A stretch of 64,000 bases of DNA from Prostheceraeus crozeri. Lineage: Eukaryota > Platyhelminthes > Polycladida > Euryleptidae. A program made the translations under genes and the position numbers. Position 1 is the first letter of the stretch. The number at the start of each line of letters is the position of its first letter. This document shows positions 1-11,489 of this stretch, one piece after another. Location of the stretch: assembly GCA_907163375.1 (NCBI GenBank), contig CAJQUW010009041.1:1-64000 (forward strand), given 5' to 3'. The notes beneath the pieces were generated by a model, which had not been told where the DNA came from, did no database searches, and saw only the letters and a program-made list of their open reading frames with translations.

Positions 1-808
1 ATTAGATCGCTTCGGATGACCACTGCACCAATCCTCAAGGATGCTACATAAATGACATATATGGCAAAACATTCCAATCCAAAGGCATGCAATGATGAAA
101 TACTATAAGTAAACACATGCTTCTAAATCATCTAAATGAACATATCATAAAATGATGAGAATATTTGAGATATCTGAGTTAAATTAAAAATTAAAGGATA
201 GCGAGAAGGGAGACAGTTTTTTGGTCTTATCTATTCAATATTGACTGCTTCAAATCACAATCGATTATCCTATCTCGATGTCACGCTTGGTTTGCGATTG
301 GCTGCGTGCCATCAATTTGTAAACCATTTTGACGTCTTTGTATTGTTGAAGGTGTGATTGAAATGTTTAAAACATATCTTCACCGATCAACAAGAGCATT
401 TGTGAAATACTGAGATGCATCTGCAGGAATCTTCAGAACACTGGAATTGGCATTCGACATGACGCGAGTCTTGATGCGCTGACGTGGATTTATTTAGACG
501 AGTATCAAGCCAAGTAGTATTAAACTGAATTGCTGTGTCACTGATACTTGGAGAAGTGCTAGAAGTCATGATGCGATGTAGACGTTTCTCTTCAACTTTG
601 GGATTGGAGGCCCACAGTCTTTTATATTAGAATATTATCGGCATGGTGTCTGTCTGGTTTCGAGCATAATCCAATCGCCAATCATTCACAAATCTATATG
701 TGTGGATAGTTGTTGATTTATTACTTTCACTTCTACTGAAACTGAGACCAGCTGAAGCAGTGAGAAAAGACACGATCATCACATGGTAATTAATGGCTCT
801 CTTATGTA

Positions 809-856
<48 letters not shown>

Positions 857-1083
857 CTCTCATATACATGTGCATAATATAGCATCCTGTTCAGAAGTCT
901 GAATGCAAGATAAATTTTAGTAAATTAAATCGATCTTTCATTTATTGATTTTTTTGATAATTTATGAACCTACCTATTTCATGAGAATCGAGAATATTGC
1001 ACAATAATTAATATTGCTTCATCAGATTTTTGATGCTATATGAGGTTTGCATTGAACTTTGATTTTGCTATTTTGTAAACTTG
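1..1083. other. No gene recognised; AT-rich flank
   Basis: I see no coding exon or recognisable transposon protein in this stretch on either strand. The only structured sequence is a TA dinucleotide run. The region lies downstream of the last recognised exon of the minus-strand receptor gene, so it could be intron or intergenic sequence. Confidence 0.5.
812..852. repeat. (TA)n microsatellite
   Basis: About twenty uninterrupted TA units are visible. This is a simple repeat with no further meaning that I can support. Confidence 0.95.
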
Positions 1084-2030
1084 ATGGAAGTAACTTTAGA
1101 AGATCGTGCACAAATTGTTTGTTTCATGGACCAAGGATTGACGTTAAGGTATGCTGTAACTGACTTACATGTCTCCGTCGGTGATGTACAGAAGATACTA
1201 TTTCGGTTGAATGAAAGTCATACCTTCAAGAGCCGTCGGCGATCAGGTACAGGTAGACCTCGAACCACAGCTCCACACATTGATCGCATGATATACAGTG
1301 TACAGACTAAGTGTTGCCCAGCCATTTGCATCAAGCAGCTGTATATTCGTAGGCAACGTCCATCTCAGACTCCTCGTGGCACTAAAATTATTCGCCGTCC
1401 TTTACTAAAGAGTATAACTTTCCTGTTGCAACTGCCTCGACTGTCAAACAAGAACATTAAAGATCGAATAGAATACTGGACAAGCGTGCATTGGTGCCAA
1501 GCAGTGTTTCCTAGACGAGACATCTGTGAAACAATTTTATTATAACGCTCATTCTGTTCGAAGACTATACCTAATTTCAGATTCGACCTTCGTTATGTTC
1601 TCACAAAAGTGAAGCAGTGTCCTTCGATTGTGATTTGGGGGTGATTGGAGCTTCGAGAAAAGCTTCGCATTCATTTGCTCATTTGGAATTGTCACATATT
1701 CCATTACGATGGCGCCCCTTGTCATACAGAAAATCCATGAAAGAGTGTCTTCAATCTGCAGGTATCACTCTTTTGGAAGACTGGTCTGGATCATCTCCAA
1801 CCTAAATCTAATGGACAATTAGGTGCATAATAAAAAAATTGAATATTTGGTGCATGCATAATTAAGCATCGTCTCTGATGGATTTACATCAAAAAATTCT
1901 CCATGTTTGGACACAAGATATTATTCCTGAATACTGCAGGAAATTGGTGGAAATTATGACTGCTCGCATTTCTGCTGTTATGAAGGCGAAAAGGACAGCA
2001 TGCAAAACATTGAGTGCTAATAATCTTAAA
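1084..2030 (+). pseudogene. Decayed Tc1-like transposase
   Basis: This is the remains of a Tc1/mariner (IS630-superfamily) cut-and-paste transposase. The first 50 codons look like the N-terminal helix-turn-helix, followed by a GRPR-like basic linker (SGTGRPRTT near 1235-1265). Further on, in different frames, come a KVKQCPSIVIWG block near 1610, a DGAPCHTENP block near 1710 that matches the second catalytic aspartate motif, and a C-terminal block with MTARISAVMKAK near 1955-1990. Several frame changes and stops separate these blocks, so no intact protein is encoded. I could not define the terminal inverted repeats. It is a different and older copy than the two Tc1 elements at 6948-8583 and 33800-39264. 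Confidence 0.8.
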
Positions 2031-2439
2031 TGGTTTGGTGAGTTATATTTTCAAAGATCAAGTTGTACGGTATATCATATTATTATTTCCAAGTTGTATA
2101 AATTTGACTTTCTAGTTCATTTTATCACTTAAAAATAAAGTAAAATAAAGTGATGCGCTTCACGAAATGAAATTTTGCGAAGCAGTCAGAATTCATCTTC
2201 ACATGCATCTTGACACGCGCATTGAATTTGTTGAGCTTTGCTTCACCAACGGCAAGTCATCTTCGGCAGCACTGCGCGCCATTGTTGTCATCGTGGCCCT
2301 TTAAGAGTTTCCCCCATCTCACGCTTGATTTAGTGGTTCAGAGAGACTGGATCAGTAATATATGTATAATCGGGTATATATGCGCGATCGGGTAGGCCCA
2401 GTTTAGAAGACGGAAGGGAAGATGGTATCAGGGATGATC
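2031..2439. other. No gene recognised
   Basis: This is short anonymous sequence between two transposase fossils. Nothing on either strand resembles a protein family that I know. Confidence 0.4.
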
Positions 2440-3066
2440 TGGAAACGCAGCAGTCAAATCCACAATTAGGAGCTGCCAGTTGTCGATCGATTTCTCGGAG
2501 AGCAGGTGCTGTTAAATCAAATGTTCAACGGATCCTGCGACACAGACTGTACTTCCACCCATACAGACTGTAGACTGGTCAGAGATATTCACTGATGATA
2601 ATTAGGAAAGGGTGAGTCATATTTCGCGATAGTGAGCCATGTGAATCGCCACAATTGCATCGTTGAGACTGTCTTAATGCAACCTTGAGACTGTCTTAAG
2701 AAACTAAACGCGCCGGGAAACTCTGTACAATTTTGCTGAATAAAAAATCGCAATCATAAGGGAGTGCTTCAACTTTTCATTGGATTCGATTGAACCTGTC
2801 GAGTGTTCCCTGATTATCGGACTATCGCCAGAGGGTATCCAAGTAGTTGGCCAGCTCACTCGCCAGATCTAACACCGTTGAACTTCTGCTACTGGGGTGC
2901 TGTGAATGACCGTGTGTACCACTGCTTCACTCCAAGAAACCTCCACGATTTACAGGAGACCGTGATTGAGATCATCAGCTCTGATGAATTGAGACGACTT
3001 GTTTTGAACCTGTCTCTGATGTTGGAAGCGGTGATCGAGTGTGGAGGAGAAACTGTCTTGTGTTAA
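2440..3066 (+). pseudogene. Internally deleted mariner-type transposase
   Basis: Two separated pieces of one transposase family are visible. Near 2465-2570 a frame reads LGAASCRSISRRAG, then VQRILRHRLYFHPYR, which is the second helix-turn-helix of the mariner group that carries a DUF4817-type N-terminus. At 2839-3063 the C-terminal part reads WPAHSPDLTPLNFCYWGAV, which contains the third catalytic aspartate region, followed by the usual tail rich in nonpolar residues. The middle of the gene is missing. Its stop codon overlaps the 8-bp target duplication of the hAT-like element that begins at 3068, so that element landed at the very end of this fossil. Confidence 0.75.
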
Positions 3067-3067
3067 C

Positions 3068-4090
3068 CAGAGATCTAACCGGTCACCGGTAGACCGGTGC
3101 CGGTCCGGTATAGAAAATCGGACCGGCCATACCGGTATAATTGAGAAATTGCCATCTTATTTGAGAAATTGCACTTTTGTCATGCAGATGCCTTGACTTA
3201 GTAAAGCGCTTGGTATGTTAATAAGCCTAATATAAGTGATGGTATTATTCCGTGTAGAAGATCTGTCCATAGACATATGCTAGCAGTAGCAAGACCTAAA
3301 TAAGTTTGATTGGTTTTCTTGTAGGCCTATCTCAATTGATAACTTTGAAGAGGTTAAAAAGCCTCGCCTAGCATACATGGAGTTGCTATTGGTATGGGAT
3401 TGTGGCATTCCTGCATTCGGTCTCCTGTCTGTAGGCTGCCGCCGGACCGCCCCAAAGTCCTAGATGATATCACCTAGTCCCTAGATGATATCAACTGGTG
3501 TGGTAGTCATATTGAAGCTGGGACATTCTCATAACGACGTCTAAATGCTTCATAATTTTAATAAACTTATATTTAATAAGACTTAAGGTTTGCCCTTAAG
3601 AGGACAGGTGGTGCGTTCCCACCGGCAGACATTAAACGTTCAAGGCGCGTCAAACTTTTGACTATCCTAGAACTACATTTTAAAGCCAAACCTGACGAGA
3701 TCGGTGTGGAGGACCTTCCCATTAGTCCATTTTTCAATCAGCGCTTCTAAAGCGGGGCTGGATCTTACCCCTAATGGTCCTTTGACTTGTGATCATCGAC
3801 AAATGCATGAATGCATGAAGGTCTTTAAGCACAAAGACTTGACGGATCTGATTGCGTGCCGGGCGGACCTTCCCGGGGGTCCATAACATAGCGCTATACG
3901 GGCTGGACTTCACCCTTAAGTGTACGAGATCGTACAAGGCCGCTTAACAAGTGATCTCCTTGGTCAAAGTTATATACATAGCCTATAGGCATATATATTA
4001 GCCTATATATGCATGTACATCAATAATAGCTATTTATAACAACATACTTTATCGAAAAGCTCGGTCGGTCCGGTACCGGTTGCAACCCTA
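3068..4090. mobile_element. Non-autonomous hAT-like element with 8-bp target duplication
   Basis: The left end (CAGAGATCTAACCGGTCACC) and the reverse complement of the right end (TAGGGTTGCAACCGGTACC) are recognisably the same inverted terminus. The flanking octamers are GTGTTAAC (3060-3067) and GTGCGAAC (4091-4098), which match at six of eight bases, as expected for a decayed 8-bp hAT target duplication. The subterminal region at both ends is unusually rich in ACCGG and CCGGT motifs, probably transposase binding sites. The interior has no recognisable transposase; the short open frames at 3704-3937 are not convincing. The element is about 1 kb long and would have moved with a transposase supplied elsewhere. 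Confidence 0.65.
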
Positions 4091-4098
4091 GTGCGAAC

Positions 4099-4936
4099 AT
4101 TCATTTATTTAGTAGATTTTATTTCTTCTATTGATTGCATGCTTTGTTATTGGAAAAATATAGCGTTAATTTGCTATCAGTATTTTTTTTGCCTATGTAA
4201 TGCATGGATTGAGCTAGTAATTCTCAAAGCAAAAAACTGGAAATCATGCTTGGCTTGTTGAAAAAACAAGCATGCTGCATCAAATTCCCCTATCAATGGT
4301 GCACTTTAAGAAAAATCGCTTGTGTAATGAATAAATTGAAGCAAATGACAACCTTTCTTAAGTCTTGCGCGACTTTCGGGACACCTGTTCTATATATACA
4401 TGTACAATGCAATTTTTTTATTCATAAATAAAGCCTCGTGGCTAGGAACTTTTTGGGTGTTTAACATTCATGCTTCACCCAAATGCATGCTTCATGAAAT
4501 TGCTGTTTGACTTCAAAAGTTTAGCGCAGCATTTCACCGAAAAATGCTGATTCATACTACCAAGCATCACTCTCACCGTGGTGCATTCTCGAAAATTAGG
4601 TGAGTAATTTCCAAACAACTGCGTTGATACTTATTTGACACAGAGGACTTACATAAACCCGGTTTTGAATGTTGTTTTAAAACTGACACGAGCACATTGC
4701 GCAAGAAATCCATCAGATATTGCACAATTTGAATCAAAAGTCAATGGTTCGGTAAATAAACCTAGATTGAATAACATAATTATTCGTTTATTCGATACGC
4801 ACGGAAATCATGGCGAAAATATCGACATACGTGTAATACAACAACATGCAACCAAATAATACAAAGTTTGATGACTGAAAAGAAATCAAACTCATGATGA
4901 TTGTTGCTTGAATGGGCCTTGACTGTTCATTTTATT
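4099..4936. other. No gene recognised
   Basis: This is anonymous AT-rich sequence. The short open frames here (for example 4246-4431 and 4635-4859) show no domain or splice-site support. Confidence 0.4.
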
Positions 4937-5035
4937 GTGGTTTTGGAAGAATAAGTCAAGTTGATAGGATTATTTTATGTCAGTTCTAAATGTTATAAAT
5001 GAAAATTTAATCAACTTGACTTCTCCCAAAACCAC
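4937..5035. repeat. Foldback (MITE-like) repeat
   Basis: The left arm at 4937-4965 and the right arm at 5010-5035 are inverted copies with only a few mismatches (GTGGTTTTGG... against ...CCAAAACCAC). They leave a loop of about 44 bp. The total length of 99 bp is typical of a small foldback element. No coding sequence is inside. Confidence 0.75.
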
Positions 5036-5560
5036 ATTACCTAGATGATGAGTGAGCAATTACAAAATTCTCTTATTTCCGATTGGTAAATATAACCGCG
5101 GAGCGATAACATGATATAATGGATGATAGAATTAATAACAATGTTCGAACAAAATATTTTTGTTCACTATAGCTTGTGTCGACAAAAAATTGCGCATTCT
5201 TAAGCGATTATTTCATCGTTTTCATCAAATGTTCTGACGACTATCAGAACAAATAGATTAAAGATATATTTGATCATGATTAGATATTTGAGAAGATATT
5301 TGATTTGATATAGATTTGGCGTCGGCGCCAGACGATTTAGGCTGATCATGACATCAAAAATCCAAGATTCTGATCTGTAAAAGATTCAAATCTATGATAA
5401 TTTTCTACATAGCCCATGCAGCTCAGATCATTAAAGTATATGTCAAGCTTGAGATATCTATGAGTCCAAATTGTGAACCATAGGAATCACCTCAATGTCA
5501 TTTTCACTGGGAATGCGAAATTAGACGGTGAAATGTTCCTACCTCACTGGTATTACATAG

Positions 5561-5603
5561 CAAATTGGACGGCTTTAATTATGCAATTAAGGCCGTCTAA
5601 TTT
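5561..5603. repeat. 43-bp near-perfect palindrome
   Basis: CAAATT, GACGGC and TTAATT on the left are mirrored by AATTAA, GCCGTC and AATTTG on the right around a four-base centre. A partial extra copy of one arm (AAATTAGACGG) lies about 45 bp upstream, which suggests the remnant of a terminal inverted repeat. The adjacent sequence at 5625-5685 is a dispersed repeat. Confidence 0.7.
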
Positions 5604-5624
5604 GGAATTGGAGACATGTAAGCG

Positions 5625-5685
5625 ACTTTCATAGAAAAATGACAGGTGAAATATTGGCTGACAGACCTACTTGCTCAGTAACAAA
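5625..5685. repeat. Dispersed repeat, copy 1 of 2
   Basis: This 61-bp stretch recurs at 8925-8986 in the same orientation with scattered differences. The shared core runs from ACAGGTGAAATAT to CTCAGTAACAA. No coding capacity is apparent. It may be the end of a degraded transposon family. Confidence 0.7.
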
Positions 5686-5839
5686 GTGCAACGTATTTCA
5701 TAAAAGACTTATTTTACATTGGCTTGCGGTTCAAAGGAATGAAGGCTCTCATCTGTCGAAAATTATCAAAGAGAAAGCATTTCTTGAAAAAAACAATTGA
5801 GAGGATGACTTTCAAGGTCTGAAATAGACTTTATCAATT

Positions 5840-6310
5840 AGATACATGATTTATCCAGTCTGTTCTTCAAAAGGGCCACATCGGTCAAGCCAGCCCACTT
5901 CAAGGCCAAGCGATCCAGGTTTTCAAACTTCTTGAAGTATATCACCCCAATGTCACACAATACCGGCCAACAGTATGATAGATGACATAATGTTAGATGA
6001 GTTGCCATTAGTTTTAAAGCGCATAACAATCGAAAGACTTCGACACATTTTGTTGTAAACATTAGAGAATTGAATATGCCACTTCAAGTCGGAGGAAAAG
6101 TGCATACCGAGAATTTTTACACAGTTAACCTCATCAACACATGTATGTACCATTAATGTTTATTGGTAAGGAGTTATGCGGGGAACGTTGAATAAGCATG
6201 AGTTTCGTCTTTTTGGCATTGATGATCAATTTCTTCTCGGTAGACCAGTGAAAGAATTCATCAACCATGACTTGGAAGTTATGGAAGTTGTTCCATTTGC
6301 AACTATGAAA
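5840..6310 (-). pseudogene. LINE reverse-transcriptase fragment
   Basis: Read on the minus strand, the frame contains a lysine- and asparagine-rich block (KKLIINAKKTKLMLIQ), then VNCVKILGMHFSSDLKW, then a C-terminal block with YFKKFENLDRLALK. This is the order expected downstream of the catalytic YADD motif in CR1/Jockey-like non-LTR reverse transcriptases, where the conserved LG..-(S)-D-L-W motif follows the KT motif. Frame changes interrupt it. The 5' side ends where the mariner fragment at 6360-6862 begins, so one of the two elements was inserted into or fused to the other. Confidence 0.75.
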
Positions 6311-6359
6311 ATCATCTTTCAGCTCCCCATAATCGGTAGTTCCAACGATTTACGGTAAC

Positions 6360-6862
6360 ATCTCTCTTAAATGTTTCCATCTCTCCTCATTGGAAAAGAA
6401 AAACAGATCCAAGTTGCCTGGTAACAGATCTGGGATTATAATGGCAGGTTCGCATCGAAATATTTTGTCGCTATCGCTCAATCCCTGAACTTGCAATAGT
6501 CGGTGTGGATAGAACTTCAGTACGTCCTTACACATCCGGTGTACACTAGTCTTCGGCAAAGTGGAATCCCTGGCACATTGTCTTATGGAATAAAGAATGT
6601 CTTGTTCGTGTTCTTGAACAATGTTGCCCAAAATTAAGACAACTTCGTCACTAATGACACGGGATGGACGACGACCAGAATTTCCTTTGTTGCATCTTTG
6701 GAGAGTCCCGTTGGGTACAAATTTTGTAATACATTGACCTTGGACAATGTATGTTTTTCTTGGGCAAAGTGTACTAGACGTGCGAGCTGCTTTCATTGCA
6801 GACTTCCTGTACGCAAAATAATATTCAACCTGCAAAATGTGCTGCACTGTTGTGAACTTCAT
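6360..6862 (-). pseudogene. N-terminal half of a mariner-type transposase
   Basis: This 170-codon open frame has the layout of the DUF4817-containing mariner transposases. The sequence begins with a first helix-turn-helix, followed by a GRRPSRV linker around residue 85. A second helix-turn-helix ends in SVHRMCKDVLKFYPHRL, and a terminal FFFSNEERW corresponds to the first catalytic region (normally FSDE). The catalytic aspartate is replaced by asparagine and the rest of the enzyme is absent, so it is a truncated, inactive copy. It belongs to the same broad family as the fragment at 2440-3066 but lies on the other strand. Confidence 0.75.
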
Positions 6863-6947
6863 CTTGTATTAGAGTTGCTTAAAGCAAGATCTTTGACGAT
6901 CATTTTCATCTAAGCTTAATCACATTTTCATATCAAACCAGGAACTA

Positions 6948-8583
6948 CTATAGAGTTAATCACAAAGAGCAGACCACCTAAAAATTGTGTCAAACTTCAG
7001 TGGCTTCCCCTGCCTTTCAGTCGCATTTTACATTGACAAGCCATACACCATTCAAGAGTTTATGTTCTCAGCTTTTCAATGAGCCATTGCACATTTGTAT
7101 CCGTATTGTTTAAGGAGGACAGCGGTCAAAATGTAAAAGTCGCCACTTTAAGAAAACATGTGAGCATTGCAATGAATAAGACACAAGGTGGAAAGATGTT
7201 CTCTGAGCATTCTTTTGATGTATTTCTCGTCGAAATCGGTGTACTTTTAGATAAGTCATGATGTCACAAATTCATTGCATAATTTTCTGTTTCCTTTGAT
7301 TTTTGAAAAGCTGTTTACATTTTCTGGCGCTAACAAAGTCATTGTCAGGATTTCAATATCTACGGTGTTTAAACGTCTGCATATTATGCGGATCAAAGTG
7401 TTGACACAGAAAAATAGTAAACAAAATTTCCATTCTGTTTTGAATTCATCTGATGTCATGATGACTGGGTTGAAGTTTGTGAGTATTTTTGAAGGGCAAA
7501 GTTTCTGCTCTTTTGTCAGATGGACAGTCTGAATAGCTAGATAACCGAAAAGTAAGCGTCCCAAAGACCACCGTCCACAGGTGAAAAACTAATTTTTTCT
7601 CCCTTTCCAGAAAATTTTGATACGCTTGTTAAGAAACTATCCTTCTCTGTCTTCAGCCGATTTGAGGAGTTCACTTCGACAGCCGACGGTTTCTGCCAGA
7701 ACAGTGAGATGTCGCCTGAAAAGTGAGCCCTTCAAACGTCGTAAGAGACCATCAGGGATTAAATTGACCGCCAACCACAAGAGCTTCAGACTGAAGTGAG
7801 CAATGCAAACATAGCCACCGGCATTCTCAATGGAATCGATTTGTTTGGAGTGATGAAGCTTCTGTCTCTCTCAGAGGTCTCGATGGCCGTTTGAGAGTTT
7901 GGATGAAGTCAGGTGACGCAATTCCTGATCATTTGACATCGCCTGTTAATCAAGAAGGTCGGAGATTATTGATTTGGGTAGCAAGATGGATGAATGACCG
8001 AACTTAACTCCATATCCAAAGGGATAACATGAATTTCCATGGATATGTAAATGTTTTGCAAAGACACATTCTTCCATTGTCCTCTCAAGTGGGTGAGTCT
8101 TCCTCCACATGGATGACAACGCCACTTGTCACAGGAGTTGTGTAGCCAATTCATTCAAAGCTCACGCCGGCATACTAACATAAATGGTCCGCTTGCTCAC
8201 CAGACTTCAATCCAATTGAAAATGTCTGGAGTTTACTGAAAAGCGATGTGAGGCGATCAATTTATCCTGGAGCTTTCTCAACTTTAAGCTTTGCTAAGGC
8301 AAGAGTGGGAGAGTTTAGATCAAGAAGTAATCAACCGCCTGATCAAAAGCATGCCTTCCCGGATTCGACAAGTGATTGAACTTTTTGGTGAGGTTACGAA
8401 ATATTAGTGACCAGCGAGGCCTTTTTAAGAGTCAACTGGCTCTACAGAGCCACTGAACAACAAAGAAGAAATTATTTCAACATTTATTTTCATTGATCTG
8501 TCATGTTTACATGGCAATTGACAAAATTTTATTAAATGAGACAAAATTGAGGTGGTCCACTCTTTATGATCATCACTGTCTGT
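6948..8583 (+). mobile_element. Tc1-like element, first copy
   Basis: The left end near 6948-6995 (ATCACAAAGAGCAGACCACC) and the reverse complement of the right end near 8540-8583 (ATCATAAAGAGTGGACCACC) form a decayed terminal inverted repeat. The right end matches the right end of the Tc1 element at 39228-39264, so both belong to one family. The length of about 1.64 kb equals that of the other copy once its insertion is removed. The transposase inside (7615-8400) is broken. Confidence 0.7.
7615..8400 (+). pseudogene. Broken Tc1-like transposase
   Basis: The frame LIRLLRNYPSLSSADLRSSL near 7620 is the second DNA-binding subdomain. Near 7835-7925 the sequence reads RFVWSDEASVSLRGLDGRL, which holds the first catalytic aspartate. 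Near 8195-8250 it reads ACSPDFNPIENVWSLLK, which holds the third. Multiple stops and frame changes separate these blocks. The first and third motifs closely resemble those of the copy at 38122-39060, so comparison of the two would date the family. No intact product is possible. Confidence 0.85.
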
Positions 8584-9416
8584 ATAGATATCTTAGTAGT
8601 CCGTGATCAGACCAATCCTTGACGTGCTATGTTGCTGGACTTTCGTACTATGTATGCTGGAAAAACGTGCTATGATCAAGATTGATGGATGGAAATCGCA
8701 CATCTGTATGCCCGATATCTTGAATTCTACCATTGGAAATACACAAGATTCGAGTTTATACCGGTTTTTCTCGAAGATTACACAATTTTCAAGCTTCTTA
8801 CTTTACAGACAAAAACTTATGGGTATGTTGCATTTGCATGCAAACAGTCAGCTCAATCGAATGGAAATTGACGAAGTTATAGGCGTTTATTTGTCGTCAC
8901 TTTTTTGGGACACCTGGTATCAGCAACTTTCACAGAAAAAATTACAGGTGAAATATCGGCCGGCAAACCTACATACTCAGTAACAATGTTAATATAGGAA
9001 TTAAGCCTTGATTTTTTAGGACATTTAACGTAGAAATCCGAGGACAGCGTCAGCAATTAGAGGGACAAAGAATATCACAACACCGGCACTTAATTTAGAT
9101 CATGACAATTAGCTTTGTAGTAAATTCCTTCGACAAATTTCTGGTTGTCTTACACTCGGTGCAAGTCTAAGTATTCTACAGCATTATCGGCAGGAGAGTA
9201 AAGTAATTTAAAAGCCTACTAATGAACAGAGCTGACCGTAAAGAAATTGCAATTACATTTCAATCACATGGGTAAAAATGCAGTTGATTACAATTGCAAA
9301 TTACTCATCAGAAAATGTAATTTATTGCAACACAATTTTGGTTTACAAAATGGTTAATGGAATTATTCACTTACCTTTTGACAACCTATTTGACTTCTCA
9401 TAATATGACTTCTCGT
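8584..9416. other. No gene recognised; contains a dispersed repeat
   Basis: Open frames at 8603-8983 and 8689-8871 overlap each other and show no domain. The stretch holds the second copy of a dispersed repeat at 8925-8986. I see nothing else here. Confidence 0.45.
8925..8986. repeat. Dispersed repeat, copy 2 of 2
   Basis: This matches 5625-5685 in the same orientation through the core from ACAGGTGAAATAT to CTCAGTAACAA. The two copies have clearly diverged. Confidence 0.7.
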
Positions 9417-9690
9417 GGGTATTCACTAAAATTGAGGGCAAATGGAAGTCCCCAATGCAACGCACATCATCACTCTTTAGTCAACGTGTGCGTCAAGTTT
9501 GGAATTCGTTACCAAATAATGTCATTCAATCGAACAGTGTATCAGTGTTTAAAAAGAAACTTTCGTTGACTGACTTATCACAGTTTTGCAAAGTGTTTAA
9601 ATATTCAGGCTACACTTAAGTGTTGTTCGCAGCCAGTGGTGCCTTTTTAATTGATTCTGCAATAAACAAATAAATATAAAAATAAAAAAA
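9417..9690 (+). pseudogene. 3' end of a CR1-like LINE
   Basis: One plus-strand frame reads VWNSLPNNVIQSNSVSVFKK, the diagnostic C-terminal motif of CR1/L2-like non-LTR retrotransposons (WNxLP followed by FKxxL). It is followed by a stop, a short 3' untranslated stretch and an A-rich tail with AATAAA-like repeats at about 9660-9690. Only the last 80 codons or so remain, the usual outcome of 5'-truncated LINE insertion. Confidence 0.75.
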
Positions 9691-9759
9691 TGATGCAACA
9701 TGTGGGCTAAATCAACCATCCCGCATGGATAGGATTAAATGGAGGGAAGTTTGTTATCT

Positions 9760-10407
9760 ATAGACAGCGGCAAATTTAAGTAAATCACCCAAAATATTTT
9801 TTGCCTAAATTGAGGATATTTTGTAAAATCACCTAAATATTGTCATTACAAATAAAACTTGATATTTGATTAACTCATCTACTCACATTCGAAGATATTG
9901 AGAATATCGTGGTAGCGAATTGCTTTTAAAATCGGAATAATGAACACACTGATGAGTGATTGTGGGCAGTGCGACATGTTTCTGGTTCTTTTATACACAT
10001 TAATAGAGTTTACTAGTATATTGCATTTGAAAAACGAGTAATTTTGATCTGTTTGACACATACAAAATTGTACAATTGATCATTCTTTTAATTATTGTTA
10101 ATGTTTGATCTGTGCAGTTGTTATAGCTTGAAATAAAATCGCTTCTTGTAAGGACTTACTTGTCATCTTCTTTTCTCTAATTCTATTTTTAAACTAATAC
10201 GTAGATTGCTGTCCCCGCATTTGTTTGCAAATTTGTTGCCGAAAAAACACATATCAGGAACATAAACAAAAACACATCGCTCTCAATGAATCTAGATATT
10301 TTGATGGATTTTTGATTCACCTAAATGTACAACCTAAATTTGTAAAATTATTCACATAAAACATCTAAAATGACAAACATTTTCACTTAAGCTGTCGGTG
10401 TCTAGAC
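9760..10407. mobile_element. Possible non-autonomous DNA transposon
   Basis: The left end (TAGACAGCGGCAAATTTAAG) and the reverse complement of the right end (TCTAGACACCGACAGCTTAA) are imperfect inverted copies. The hexamer TTATCT lies on both sides (9754-9759 and 10408-10413). Both ends are followed by AT-rich sequence with related short motifs. There is no coding sequence inside. I am unsure of the family, and the exact ends may be off by a few bases. Confidence 0.45.
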
Positions 10408-10413
10408 TTATCT

Positions 10414-11060
10414 AATTTGATATTAACATAATAATGCTGTTTTAATTATTGTTATAACATCTTTAACTCTTTAGTCCATTATTAGGTGAGGGCCTCGCAT
10501 TGTTTAAAATGGGAGCGCGAGGGGATCTAAGCTAATTAGAATTTTGATGCAATAGCTTTCACCGTTGTTAGAGCAAAAGCAGTGCACTTCTATTACATGA
10601 GACCAAAAGATGTATAGCAAAATGAAATGTCATCTTAAATTAAGCAGACACTTAATACTACTTTAAAAAGTAACGTTTCCTGACCATCTATTTTCAAAAG
10701 AAAAATCTATTGACCGTCGATCTTCAACATGATCCTCCTTGACGTCCTCGGAATCTCGGCATTTCTTTTATACGGAGCTTACTTTGCTCGGTTTGTTATC
10801 ATGTCTATCATAAAAACCGCTAATATCATCAGAAATTGTTGATCCTTGACACACACGCATTATTTTCCCTTAGAATGATTCTAACGGAGGATTTAAAGGT
10901 TAGCGCGTTCTAAACTGTGCAAGACATGAATAACGATTTCTGTCAGATGCATGATGCATTTTCATATTTTGATGGGACTAATATATTGCTTTTATGTTGC
11001 TGTATGCATTGTTTTTATGTATAGACTGCATATTGCTTTTGCTACAATATTTTTATGACA
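10414..11060. other. No gene recognised
   Basis: I see no domain, repeat or splice-supported exon in this stretch. Confidence 0.4.
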
Positions 11061-11079
11061 ACTTTCAAATCACTTCATT

Positions 11080-11380
11080 GGCAGCAGTGTTCGGCAGGGA
11101 GCAGACCATCGACGCCCATTACCGCGCTCTTTTAAGAAACGCGCTAGGAATTCACTTCCCCATGAAAATAACCCCGGGACCTCATGTCGTGCACTGAAGT
11201 GTCGGTGCTTAGTGACACCCTACATCGCCGACGTCAAGGACTTCTGGGTCACTGTCTTCACAGTTCCCATCGAGACAAGTGCTATCCCTCTTGCGCTGGT
11301 TCTGCTCCATCCTCCAACCGAACGATTCCGAAGAGGCCAAGCCCAGACACAGTTTCTTTTGCAAACTTTCTTTTGTGACC
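11080..11380 (+). pseudogene. C-terminal fragment of a LINE polyprotein
   Basis: The plus-strand frames read IDAHYRALLRNALGIHFPMKIT, then LHRRRQGLLGHCLHSSHRD, then PTERFRRGQAQT. This order (LLR..LGI..P..I, then RR..L.GH, then RRGQ) is the C-terminal segment seen after the reverse-transcriptase domain in several non-LTR retrotransposons. It needs at least two frame changes, so it is a fossil. The adjacent repeat at 11490-11945 belongs to a different family. Confidence 0.65.
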
Positions 11381-11489
11381 TTTTCCTGCTTGGACTTACA
11401 CCGAACTCAACTTATCTGTGTCCCTCGGGTCTGTTTGGCCAGCGTGTGCGCGCAAATAAATGCATACACATGCATGTAATTTTGCGTCA

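Noticed and set aside
8603-8983. 126-codon open frame on the plus strand
   Set aside because: It overlaps another frame, contains a dispersed repeat and shows no domain or splice evidence.
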